NCBI GenBank assembly: GCA_029204225.1
Contig: CM055111.1
Coordinates: 11,421,999-11,485,998 of the forward strand
Direction: 5' to 3'
Source: Diphasiastrum complanatum
Taxonomy: Eukaryota > Streptophyta > Lycopodiopsida > Lycopodiales > Lycopodiaceae
DNA length: 64,000 nt
Under the pieces are notes generated by a model that saw only the letters and a program-made list of their open reading frames with translations, made no database searches and was not told the DNA's origin. The position numbers and the translations under genes are program-made. This document shows positions 25,927 through 37,500 of the stretch, one piece after another (the stretch's first letter is position 1; each line of letters begins with the position of its first letter).

Positions 25927-26240
25927 AAAAGCAGTGATAGAATTGATGCTTTAATCTTGAATGACAAGCTTGATGGTACTAATTATCAAGCATGCCATTT
26001 CAGAATGAAAAATATTCTTGTCTTGGCAGATCTGTGGGACACATCTAATTGTGAGATTGGAATATATCCAAATTCAGAAATTTAATTTGAGAAGTCAATG
26101 ACGTCATAAGGTAAAACTTAGAAAGTATTCACATGGAACAAAAAAAAGTCAAAGGATCTATATTGGAACACTAATGTAGAATTTAATAAACAAAAGCCTT
26201 TAGCCAAACCAGCACTGCTTATGTCTCATCAAACCCAAGC
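25927..26240 (+). pseudogene. copia Gag N-terminal fragment
   Basis: A short frame has the copia Gag N-terminal signature: LNDKLDGTNYQACHFRMKNI then LVLADLWDTSN. Stops follow at about 26,081 and later. It is the start of the element whose integrase, RT and RNase H resume at 28.6 kb; the intervening DNA is a minus-strand Penelope-like element. Confidence 0.65.
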
Positions 26241-26249
26241 ATAAGTTAT

Positions 26250-28560
26250 TTGGGTTTCAAAAGAATGGATTCTCTTAAGTAGACCCAATGTTGACTAAGA
26301 AGCGAATGACAATCAACAAAAATTTATATAAAACTTCATATAAAATAAACGACCATATTACATAAACAAGAGTTACCAAGACATAGATGAGATAAAAAAT
26401 ACTAGTAACAAAGCTGCTTCCTTAGCTCCCCACCTTTGTATTATAATATTAATCATCTTTCACATACAAAAGTTGAAATAGAAAGATAAAACCATAAGAG
26501 TCTGAAAATAGTCCGAAGTTCGAACTTTATTCATGGTTCATAAACACAACCCTTATGGAGTAACAAAAGAGTTAGATTGCTTATTTGTTTCAAAGAAGTA
26601 CTCTATCGGTACAAAGACAAGAAAACCTAGAGAATTGAGAAGTGAACACTACATATTTACTGTCCATGTTTTTTTAGCCATAGGGCATTTTTCCAATTTT
26701 TTTTCTTTTGCAATCCGGAACAAGCGTTTCGGAACGCGTTTTGCCATACATACATACTTACATACCATAGATGCACTCGCGATTCACTGCAACTGTGATA
26801 CATACATACCATAGTTGCTTAGGCTTTCTAGAACCGCGTTCAGAAACACGTTTCTGATTTGGGGGAGCATTTCTTAGAAACTTTTTTTAATTTTATTTTT
26901 GTGGGCAATATGGGTATCAGATTAAAGCTCTAATTAAGTGCAGTAAGAATAATTAAGTAAACTATAGTAAGAATAATGTTTTGCAGATATTTGTGGGCAC
27001 TAATTAAAAATTTGCCATAATTTTGAAAACCTAGAGAATTGAGAAGTGAACACTACATATTTAACAAAAACGGAAATATCTGAAGAAATATGAGGCATGC
27101 GAAATTTATGTTTAAGTTGTATCCTGGTTGCAACCTTTTCTACTAAAAATATGGATCAATAAATCTCACCTAGCTTGGCTTATAGAAAGGTCTAGAAAAT
27201 TGCACTTATCACCACTAGTAGTACAATTAAGTTCACATGAGTCTTTAAGATAGATTCCTCCACCAAAAACATTATGGTCTCCTTACAGAAAGCTACCAAA
27301 ATCAGGACGACCAGAAACAAATAAGTCATCAATATATCTTCCAACATTGGTTAAATTATGAGGCAAAATGTGTGAAGACCACAAAAAACTAATCTTTGCA
27401 TAGATTCAAAAGAGAAAAGATAACAATTTGCTAGATGAATAACACAATTGGTAACTGTGAAAATACCTATCCTTCATTGGAAAAGAGAAATATGCAAATT
27501 ATCCAAGAGAAAGTGCAACCAAGAACAAACATCTCTAACATCAACAGTCCCAGAAAAGCTCTTCTTTTTCAAATCAACATCTTGATTTTTGTTCAACAAA
27601 AGTCAAAATGCAAAGCATTCTTTTCAACTTCCAAAGCTTTGCATTAAGTGTCCTTTAATGTATTGCTAAAAAAAGGCGAGTTTTTTCTTCTATGGTATGG
27701 GAAGCATTGAAAAACTTCATTACTTCTATGATACCAACAAAATCATTTACAATCCAGCTACATTATACATGAACATCTGCATCCTTAAGTAAGTTCATCC
27801 AAAGTTCATTAAGAGAAGTGTGATAACAAATCATCAAAAAATTTGTCATTCTTATAACTTAATTGTTATCCAAATCCTCCTTTTTTGTGTGCTACATGGA
27901 AATTTGATAGAGTACTCAAAAAACTACACTAACTGACCTTTCTAATTGGGTAAGTAATCGCCTTAAGGCCTTCATATTAGAAAGAGAACAAGATTTATAA
28001 GTTTTGCCCGCAAAATTGAGTTCATTCAATATTAATTCCAAATCAAAAGATTTGCAACCAAATACAAAATCGTTTGAGCACTTATCCACATACGAAATGA
28101 CAAAACGTATATCAAATATATGACGAACTTCCTCCTTAGTAGAAAAATATGTATGGGTGTTACAAGATGGAAGATGAGACTTTTTTAAAATTTAACGCCA
28201 CATGATTTAGAACTTTAGCTTTCCATTTTGCTAATAAACCATGGACTCCAAAAGATTTCTTTAATATGGTAAATGAACTAATTAATACTCTTAGTTATAA
28301 TTTTTACGAGCAAACATTAAGTGAAAGAGGACAAAATTTAGTGCCTTCAAAAAAAGACTCTTTCATAAACAATGAAGGTAAGGATTGATGTATTTGCAAT
28401 AACAATATGACCCAAAGAAGGATCACAAAACTTAGAATAAATGGGGTCACCACAAGAACATGGCTATTAAGGATAAACAACTTTTTCTTTTCTAGATTTT
28501 TTTGGCCATTATCAACATAAATAAAGCCTTTTGCCCTATAACTTCATGCTTTCTAAGAAT
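26250..28560 (-). pseudogene. Penelope-like element reverse transcriptase, broken
   Basis: On the minus strand, conserved Penelope-like (PLE) RT blocks appear in correct order but in shifting frames: an N-terminal DPSLGHIVIANTSI (28427-28395), then FVISYVDKCSNDFVFGCK (about 28,100-28,050, matching the VDKASNN..CK block), the catalytic RYIDDLFVSG (27,340-27,310), CNFLDLSIS (27,205-27,180), and the thumb segment FRMPHISSDISVF with VKYVVFTSQFSRF (27,110-27,025) continuing at 26,659 as SQFSRFSCLCTD. The order and the YIDD box separate it from copia and gypsy RTs. No GIY-YIG endonuclease is visible downstream, so the copy is endonuclease-less or truncated. It lies inside a plus-strand copia element. 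Stops and frameshifts make it inactive. Confidence 0.75.
26621..27063. mobile_element. 365 bp insertion flanked by 39 bp direct repeats
   Basis: The 39 bases at 26621-26659 recur exactly at 27025-27063 and encode the same thumb segment of the Penelope-like RT on the minus strand, so the pre-insertion RT reading is restored if one copy plus the middle is removed. The middle (26660-27024) is non-coding and carries the GGAACGCGTT-type palindromes and the CATAC(CATAGA) word seen at 24.4 kb. A 39 bp target duplication is unusually long. Confidence 0.8.
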
Positions 28561-30716
28561 AGAGCTCAATATTTAAAATTAACTTTGAATTTAAAAACCG
28601 GCTCTAGGGTTTACGGTACAGGATTCACAAGCATCTTCTCACATGACCTTAAGGAATGGTTGGGGACGACAAGAGAATGATATGAGATCTCCCAAGAATC
28701 ATAGACACATCAAGTGTTTGTGAAACTTGCATTTTGGGCAAGCATAGTAGAAGCAAGTATACAACAAGTGGAGTGTGGAGGGCAAAGAAAATTCTAGACC
28801 TTGTTCACACTTATTTGTGGGACTAGGTCAATTTCGATCCGTCGGAGGCACTTGCTACTTCATTACTTTCATTGACGATTATTCTTGAATGTTGGGTTTG
28901 TTTTTTGAGACTTAAATTGCAAGCTTTAAAATTCTGTGGAGTTCAAAAATTGTGGAAAATCAAATGAAATTTTTGTTCTTTAACCATTAATTTGGACTTT
29001 AGTTGTTGAGGACTTCTGTCTAGAAACGAATAGTTCGCGAACGCGATTAATTAATTGTCTACACAGTCGCGAATACATTGAACAACTCTCGACTCTTGTT
29101 GACACCTTAATCAGCCAGTGTGTAGTACTGCTGTACTACTCTGATAACATCTCATCTGTAGAACGCGTTTCATTCGATTTGATAGAGGCTAGGTTGTTGT
29201 TCTGAAATTATTAACATTACATTTCGCAAACCATAAAAATAAATCTTCAAGGAGTGGCAACGATGGAGAGTTCGTGTTTGATGAGGGTGAAGATTTTTGC
29301 AAGGAGCACAACATCAAAAGGCAATTAAATCATCCTATGCACCTCAACAAAATGATGTTGGAAAGGAAAAATTGTAAGATTGTTGAGCGTGCATGTATGT
29401 AGCATGATGAAGGGCAAAGCCTTATCAAATATTTATTGGAATTTGGGCCACTATCGACACCATGGCTTATCTTCAAAATGGCTCATTAACAAAGGCATTA
29501 AAAGGTGAAACGCTCAAAGAGGTGGTTTACGGTAGCTTGAGGGTATTCGAATGTGAATATTAGCCCTAATGAATCGTGGAAAAGACTTGATGATAAGCCA
29601 TAGAATGTATTTCTATTGGCTATTCCAAGAAGGAAAAATCACACCTAACTTGTTGAACTTATGAACTACTGGGTCCATAAGTTGCGCATGGATTACAGGG
29701 CCTATATTCATTTGTTGGCCATGACTCCGTTATTCATGTACATCTGCTCCTAAGCTTTATGTTTTGAAAAAGGTAGATGAGATTTTGATCATTATTTTAT
29801 ATGTGAATGATTTGATTATTACGGGTGGTAGCACTTCAATGATCAAAAAGGAAAAGGATCGCTTTTCAGTAGAGTTAAGTGAAAGACCTAGGAAACTCCA
29901 TTGCTGTTTAGGCATTGACGTATACAAGCAACCAGCAAGCATATTTTAACTCAAAGTAATTATGTATATAAGTCACTTGAGAGATTTCATATGTTGGATT
30001 GCAAAGTTGTTCCTACACTTGTTGAGTCTAACTTGAAGTTGCTATTGATGAGACAATATATAGGAGGCTTGTTGGAAGCCTCATCTATGCTACCATCACT
30101 CATCTAGATATTTCATATGTTGTTGGAACTTGGGATGGTAAGTCGATTTATGATAGATCCAAGAGAGTCATACTTCAAGGCAGCCAAGAGAATTCTGAAG
30201 TATCTCAAAGGCACATTCATTTTTGGGCTTCAATACAAAATGAAAGCCAATATTGTCTTGAGAGGGTTTTGTCGTGCGAATTGGGCAAGCAATGTTGAGA
30301 CTAGGAGATCAACTTGGCTCAAGTGCAATCTCATCGGGTGGCAAGAAGCAACTCACAGTGGTACTCTCATCCACAGAAGTTGAATATAGGGTAGCAACAA
30401 GCACGACTTGTAAAGTTGTTTGGCTTTGAAGACTTTCTGGAGAAGTTGAGGGGTTTTAGTAAAACACAACTACTGTTTCTTTTGATAATTTAAATTGTAT
30501 TTCCATTGCTAAAAACCCTTTTTTTTATTCAAGGACAAAGCACATTACAGTGCATTATCACTATGTAAAAGAAAAGGTTTAAGCTAGAGAAGTATCACTT
30601 AATTTATTGTTCGACAAATGATCAAAAGCAATTGACATATTCACCAAGGAGATTACCAAAGTTCCTAAAATAAACTTGATATTAAGGCGGATTGATAAAA
30701 TGCCCATGTAAAAATT
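28561..30716 (+). pseudogene. copia integrase, RT and RNase H remnants
   Basis: Plus-strand copia pol in decayed frames: integrase (GTCYFITFIDDYS at ~28,850; EDFCKEHNIKRQL at ~29,290; ERKN.KIVE at ~29,360); RT end (ILYVNDLIITGGSTSM at ~29,800, where the YVDD box has become YVND); RNase H region (FKAAKRILKYLKGTFIFGLQ at ~30,180; FHSRTKHITVHYHYVKE at ~30,530). Stops are frequent. A 260 bp insertion at ~28,975-29,235, with a CGCGAACGCG core, interrupts integrase. Together with 25.7-26.2 kb and the LTR remnant at 30.7 kb this is one element. Confidence 0.75.
28975..29235. mobile_element. small insertion in copia integrase
   Basis: The integrase coding signal stops at about 28,970 and resumes at about 29,236. 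The intervening AT-rich piece contains TTCGCGAACGCGATTAATTA and ends ATTTCGCAAACC. It resembles the palindromic repeat family at 24.4 and 26.7 kb. Edges are approximate. Confidence 0.4.
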
Positions 30717-30900
30717 AACCTATGTTTGTTATTCTTTAAAGAGCCCACAACCCCTCGCCCCAAGCACACCCCCCTCCCCCCCCCCCCCCCTCCCATGAGC
30801 TAAGAAGCCCAAGATTCGTTCTTATCTCTCTCTCGAAATTGCTGATGAGGAGAAAGTCCTAGAACCCAGTCACCATTGGAACTCATGTAACTTATGTAGT
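30717..30900 (+). mobile_element. copia 3' LTR remnant with C-rich tract
   Basis: Starts TAACCTATGTTTGTTATTC and parallels 25729-25900. It contains an expanded C-run (30766-30794). No polypurine tract is obvious, consistent with age. Confidence 0.5.
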
Positions 30901-31334
30901 TGATGACTACTGGCTTTTCCATATGGATGGATCTTGAGTCTTGGTGGTTGGTGGTAATGAATTGAAGCATGCTTTGTGCTTCTATTTGTTGTACTTCCCA
31001 AGAAAGATAAGACACTGAATTCATTTATTCAAGCTCCTCTTTGCTTCCACACTTATTGCAGCCCCATCTTGTGTAAAATTTCTTTCTCTTTGATAGTAGG
31101 TGGTTGAATGCTCCTTAGTTCCTAGAATTCCACCAGTTCTATGCACATGACAACAATCTCCCTTTCCATAATCCTTCTAGTTCTCACAAAGTCATGCTTC
31201 CCCGTCAACTTCAAGCTGCTCAAAAACTTCAAAAATTTGAGTAAGACTCCCAAAGAAGACGTGAACAAATAAAAAAATGAAAGGAAAGGAACGTGTGAAC
31301 TGTGAATGTTGTAACAAAAGCGAGTGAATGGTAG

Positions 31335-31535
31335 TCATCTTGTGGTACCATGTTGAGGATATGGCCACTCTAATGCATAAACATTGAAAAACCCAAGATT
31401 TAAGCTACACGGTTTCAGTAGCCTTTGCATATCCACGAAGTCACAATGAAGCCTTCTCATTCCTGGGGGTGCTAGTAGAAGCAATGTTGAATCGAGGATG
31501 CTAAGCTCAGGCTTTAGGAAGCGAAGCTTTTGCAC
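31335..31535 (-). CDS. candidate terminal exon of the monooxygenase gene
   Basis: Follows a pyrimidine-rich acceptor (TTTTTTTAAAGAG) and opens in phase 0 with [12 protein letters not shown], compatible with the phase-0 donor at 31652. It runs 66 codons to TGA. The residues do not resemble the KMO C-terminus that I know, so this may be a mis-called exon. Confidence 0.3.
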   Translation of the reverse strand: MQKLRFLKPELSILDSTLLLLAPPGMRRLHCDFVDMQRLLKPCSLNLGFFNVYALEWPYPQHGTTR

Positions 31536-34500
31536 CTCTTTAAAAAAAGAGACCTTGCAACTACCTATTCAACAAAATCTAAAATGAGGCAAGGTTGGAG
31601 ACAATCCTTGATTTCAAAGTACATGCACATTTATCTCAGGAGTCAAATTACCTCAGAATAAGGTACCAACGTTTCTGAGCATAAGCTTTGAATGGAGGGT
31701 GCTATCAATGGAGCCATAATTGTCTTACTGAGAACAGCAGACAGGACATTCCCCACTAAAAAGAAAGGAAGAAGCCACTTGGCCTGTGGAAAGGCATGCT
31801 CAGACAAGTAAGCGGCTGCATGATCTTCCCTAATCTGCTGAGTTGAGTACTTTTCAAGAGCAAGTGTGAGATCCGCCTCCTCATGTAGTGCATTGTCAAG
31901 GGCCACAGCATCCTTCAACACCAATAGATTGTTTTTTAATAAATGGAAAAACAATGAACTGTACAAACACTCCTCACTTTCTGACAATTGAGTTTCCCAT
32001 AGGCTTTCAGAGCTAGAAAAATTTGAGAAAGGATGAAGATGTTAGCGAATGCATTGAGCACACCAACCTGTAAAGAAGAATTACACCCCTGTCCAAGTGC
32101 ATTGGACATTGCATGTGCTGCATCTCCAACCAATACTGCCCTTCCTTGCACATCATGAAATCTGCTACATTTCACCTAATGGATTCACCTCTAACTTGGT
32201 CATTAAACTAGGACAAAATTCAACGTTAGATGTCATTCCAAAAACTCTCATGTTAATAACCTAGGTGGTGTCTTTAAAACAGGTTTCGAGTATGTCCAAA
32301 GGCAGCATTGCTTTGATATAAAGCAATAACTATATACGTTATGCTTGTTGATTATGGATGAGTTTAGCTAGGGTTTTTCATTTGATTAGAAATGCAAAGA
32401 TAGTTTCTAATCCAGGCACCATAATATTTTCCACATGCATAACATTTTGGTACAATTCAAAAGTATCTCCCTACTTTCTCGAAATCAAACATTTAAGCAT
32501 GCGGAGGCCTTGAGTTTGGTGAGAATTTTATAAAATTAGGGAAGCTATATCTCTAGGCCACAAACTAAAAGATATTCTTCCTAATTACACCTCCTTGGAG
32601 AAGCACACGACATCCATCACAAAATTCATATCCTCTTCACGAATCTGTGAAGGAGCTCTCCGGTTCAGTTTATCGGCTTTCCAAACTCACCAACTATATT
32701 TTTGTGCCATATTCAAGCTGCAACTTAAATCTATGCGCCAAATCTTTCATACAATGGGAGAACTGGTCTTCCAAATATGGATAAACAAGGTATCAATTCA
32801 GTTAGTGATGGCACAAATAACTGGCTATGTTCAATGCATTCTTCCACGTCTAGGTAAGGTTTAGAACATGCTTATGAATCGGCATTGAAAGGCAAAGCTT
32901 CTAGACAGATTTCTATATTGATCCAATTTTCCAGAAGTCACTCCCATATCTGTCCACAATCAAAGGTTTGGTCTGTGACAGCCCAGGTCTATTGAATGGC
33001 ACAATTTTCTTGCTGGAAAACATTTAGTTTTATACAACGCATTCAAATCAAGCAAATTTCATCTCATCCAATTTTGCTAGTGGATCTCACAGGCTAACTA
33101 CTACATTTAAGAAACCATTTTTGACGTGATCATATACAATCAAGCAGAGGATAAAACAGGCTAATAGATAATCATGGCACAATTTGGGAGACGTTTTATT
33201 GGTATCAGAGCAGCCAATCGGATTGTGTGAGCTTCTTGGTGTGGACCGATTCGTGGTGAATTGCATCGACGACAATCCGGATAGTTTCGGTAAATCTGTG
33301 GTCTTCCAAGTAGGTGTTCTAACTTTTTTTTTGGTTGAATTGGTTTAGAACGGTTTTGTGGTTGCTGTTTCGATTTTGGCTTTTCCGGGGGTGGCATGCA
33401 GTGACAAGTTTTCTGGTTATTCTTATTACTGGATTTTTGGTTTTGGAATGGAATTGGAGATTGCATGCAGTTTTGGAGTCCTTTTTTGCTTTAGATGAGG
33501 ATTTGAAACTTGTTGTAAATCTTTAGGATGCTTATGTGAATTAGTTCAAAGGGATTTTTTTTTGGCCAAAGTTAAAACCTTTCGTAGAATCTTATGTGTT
33601 GAATTGTGATCAGTGCCAGCGTAATAAAGCAGAGCGCTTGAAGGCTGATGGACTGTTGCATCCATTGGATATTCCTATTAAGCGGTGGTAGTTGGTTTAT
33701 CACGAACGAATAAACAAAATGATGCAATTTGGGTCATAGTTGATCGGTTAACAAAATTGGCTACGTTTATTCCGGTAAAGACTACAGTGAAAGCGTCTGA
33801 GTTAGCTCAAGTTTCTATTGTACGTTTGTTCAGATTATATGGACTGCCATCTAATATTGTTAGTGACCGGGATCCAAAGTTTACGGGTCGATTTTGAACA
33901 GTAGTTTTTTGAAAAGCTTGAGACTTCTCTGAGCATGGGCTCGACTAATCATCCGAAATCTGATGGTCAGACTAGGACTAATGAGACGATGGAACGAATG
34001 CTTCGTGCATATGTTTCACTTAGGCAATCTCATTGGGAAAGGCATCTTCCATTGATTGAGTTTGCTTGTAATAGTAGTAAGCATTCGGCTATTGGGTATA
34101 GTCCGTTTATGCTTATGTATGGATTTCAACCTAGATCTCCAATAACGGTTGAAACCACCGTTGCAACCAAATGTTTGAAACGCGTTTCAAACGTTTGGAA
34201 AAATAATCCAAACGTTTGGAACCTTTTTACCCACTTTTAGAGTGTAAAATTTAAGTTTTTTATAGTGATATGTCTCAAAAAATGATCATTTCCAGTTATA
34301 CTACAAAAATAGGTTTCTTTGAGATGCAACTTAGCTAAACTAAATCATTCCAAGTCATACATAACCTTAGTCATTGTAAAATTGAAAGTAATCGAACTTA
34401 AAGCCTGGAAAATGGTGAAAAACAGCACCTTGCTACAAAGTCAAATGCAAAGCAATAGAGGTTTTGATTGCCCAAGCAGCCTAGTCTCTTCAACAATGCT

Positions 34501-37500
34501 GCAGAAGGAATGGATGAGTGACAATCAGCCAAGAAAAGCTACAAAAAGAATAGGAAAAATCTGAGCAGGAAATCAGCCAGACCATATACCTCATAATAGC
34601 TTGATTTGAAGCTGCCATCAGGTTCAGCATGGGCCAAAACCTTTACCTGCAAATTTCTGCAGCTATTGGAGCTTAAACGATGGCTGAAAACAATGTGAAC
34701 CCTCCTCCAAGGTAGCGCTGCAGGCTCTCTCCAAGAACAACGTCCTCCGTCCTCCTTCCTCCCTAGATGAATGTGGTGACATTCTGATGATGAGGATTCA
34801 TGGAATAAGGGGGGAAGTATGTTACGGCCCTAATGGGGGTTTGGACCATTAGGGGCTGCCTTGGACGTAGGGGCCAGGCCTAATCTAGATAATAGTCGAG
34901 TAGGACCATGGGGTCACACCCGCATGCGGTATTTGCATGTGTGTTGCATCCTAGTATGAGATAGGGTGTACATGCACTGTGCTTATGCATGGGTCTTGAC
35001 TATTATGGGTTAGGGGTACCTACATGCAATGGACATGCATGGGAGTACGCTTACATGTGGATTCAGTGTATGGGCAGACGAGGTGGGTTCTACACTCTAT
35101 ATACCCTCACCCCTGTCCATGAGGATCGTTGAGAGTCTGCGGCCGTCATGCTGTCGGATTGGTAAGCGCTTCCTATCTTTGTGATTTGCCAAGTTCCCTA
35201 GTGCTTGGGGGCTAGATCAGAGGAGATCTAGGATTGGTTGGGTCGGTTTCGTCCATTGCAGTTCCCCATTGTGTTCTTGGAGCTCTATCCAGATTGGGAG
35301 TCTTGGGAGACGTTTTAACTAGTGTTCAGTAAGTCGGTAGTGGAGCATGAGGGTCAACCTCGTCTTTGGCAAGCTACAAGAGACTGTCTTGTATTTGTAT
35401 GCCAATGATCATAAGATCGAGTTGTGTAAGACTCGTGTCGAGTATTTGGGTCACATAGTGACAGCAAAGGATATTTCTGTTGACCCCGCCAAGGTGGCTG
35501 TGGTCAAGAAGTGGCCAAGACCGGCCGATATTTGTCAATTAAAGTCTTTCCTAGGCTATTGCAAGTTCTACCAATGGTTCATTATGAACTATTCTAGGGT
35601 CGCTGCTCCTTTAAGGATTAGTTACAGTTAAACAACATTGTGGTTTGTTGGGATGCTAAGGCTCAACATAGTTTTGAAAGCTTGAAGGAGGTTGTTGCCA
35701 CAGCACCAGTACTCAAGATTGTTGATACCCATAAACCTTTCGACTTAGAGACGGATGCTAGTGGCATTGTCGTGGGTGCAATGTTGAATCAAGAAGGTAG
35801 ACCAGTAGCCTTTGAAAGTAAGAAATTGACACCAGTGCAATAGAGATATCCCACACATGAGCAGGAGCTGTATGTGATTATACATGTGCTCAAGGTGTGG
35901 CGACATTATCTATATGGCACCAAAATTTACGTGTATACTGACCACCATACTTTGAAGTACTTTTGCACTTAGCCAGATTTGAAGGGCCGTGTTACGAGCT
36001 CGTAACCAGTGCCGAACCCTAGAGAACACAGATAGGTCAGATACCACAGTCAGGGTCGTGTCCAGCGTACATGACCAACAGGGCAAGACAGTGTGAGTAG
36101 TGTGCCCCAGCACGGTCCATAGCCATGGCGGGCCTAACACAGCCTAGGGACCCTGTCAGCAGGATAGGGCCTCCAGTTGGGTCCCGACGTGCAGTCGGCC
36201 ACGTCAGTGCCACGTGGCCGACACTTGGCAGTAGCATGCTACCAGTCCTCACACTGGGCTAGGAGGGGCTTACTCTATATCAGGGAGTAGGCAAGGTTGG
36301 GTGGATCAGTTAGTGTTTGCCCTACTGTGGTGTTAGGATCTATTACACTGGTATCAGAGCCATCTCCATCCTAGGGAGTTCAGGAGCAACAGTAGAGAAA
36401 GCTATCAGAAGATAGGAAAGATCTGGGAGATTCTCAGAAAAGAATAGAGGAGGAAAATCGCTGTAGGATCAGCTTTCTAATCCTCCAATTTGCTGGATTT
36501 CTCAGTAGTTTGGAAGCATATCTTTTACAATAGCTTCAGCGCTGAAAAATCAGTTTCCCTCTCTGATTTTCGAGTGTAGATCACTATGATCTGAGCGGAA
36601 ATTCAAGAGGAAGGGAAGAGCAGGTCCATCGCTGTATAGTCAGCCCTCAAATCTGAGTTTCGTATGAAATTCTGATCTGAAATATTGTAGCAGGGCCAGC
36701 GCTGGACAGTAGGGTAGAAATCTCAGAATTTAACCCTGTTTTTCAGAAGTTTTTCAGGAGTCTGAGTTTCAGACTTGCTTGCTACAGACCAGCGACCTAC
36801 AGGCTGAGAGTAAATCAGAGAATCAAGGTGATTTCAGAGCTGTAAATTGGACAAATCGGGCCAGACAGGTTGCTGACCAACCAGCGAGGGCAGGGACTTC
36901 AAAAATTCCGGATTTCTTTTTGTAAACTTCCGGTTTTTACTCGGTTTGTTGGAGCCCCACACCTCAAATCAGATCAGTCAGCTACTCAACTCAAGAACCG
37001 GGAAATTTGGCACCGTTTTGAAGCTTCAAACTGGCATTTTCCGGGACAGCAGGTCTGAAATCTTGGGGAAAAGAGCTGAAAGGGTTCCTCTTCATAATCT
37101 CTTTGGAAGTACAGTCCTCAGAAACAGCTAAGTCATCTTTCCTTTCCCTTGTACAGTTGTAAATTAGTCTTTTAGACTTTTTTCCTTCAGAAGTTAAGGT
37201 AGCTCTCTTTCAGTTTCGAAGATGACCACTCCTCAGGGACCTGATCAACCCCAGGAGAGAGGCTTCGACGAACTTGAAACAGAAGCCTTGGCTTACAAAA
37301 AAGGGAAGGAACCCATGGAAGTAGAAGAACAGGAACAGTTCGCCGAAGAACTCGACGAACTGGTTACCAAGGAGCAGTTCCTCCAATTGGTAACAGAAGT
37401 GGATGAACTGAAGCTGGCATTAGCCAATTTCAAGTCCAGTGTGGACGACTCGTTCGCTGAACTCAAAAACTTGATTTTGAGCTCCGCGAAAGGAAGCCTT

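Noticed and set aside
36037-36252. Repeated minus-strand ORF of about 71 codons at 36,037, 42,057 and 60,814
   Set aside because: It lies in the LTR and is identical only because the LTRs are copies; no protein features.
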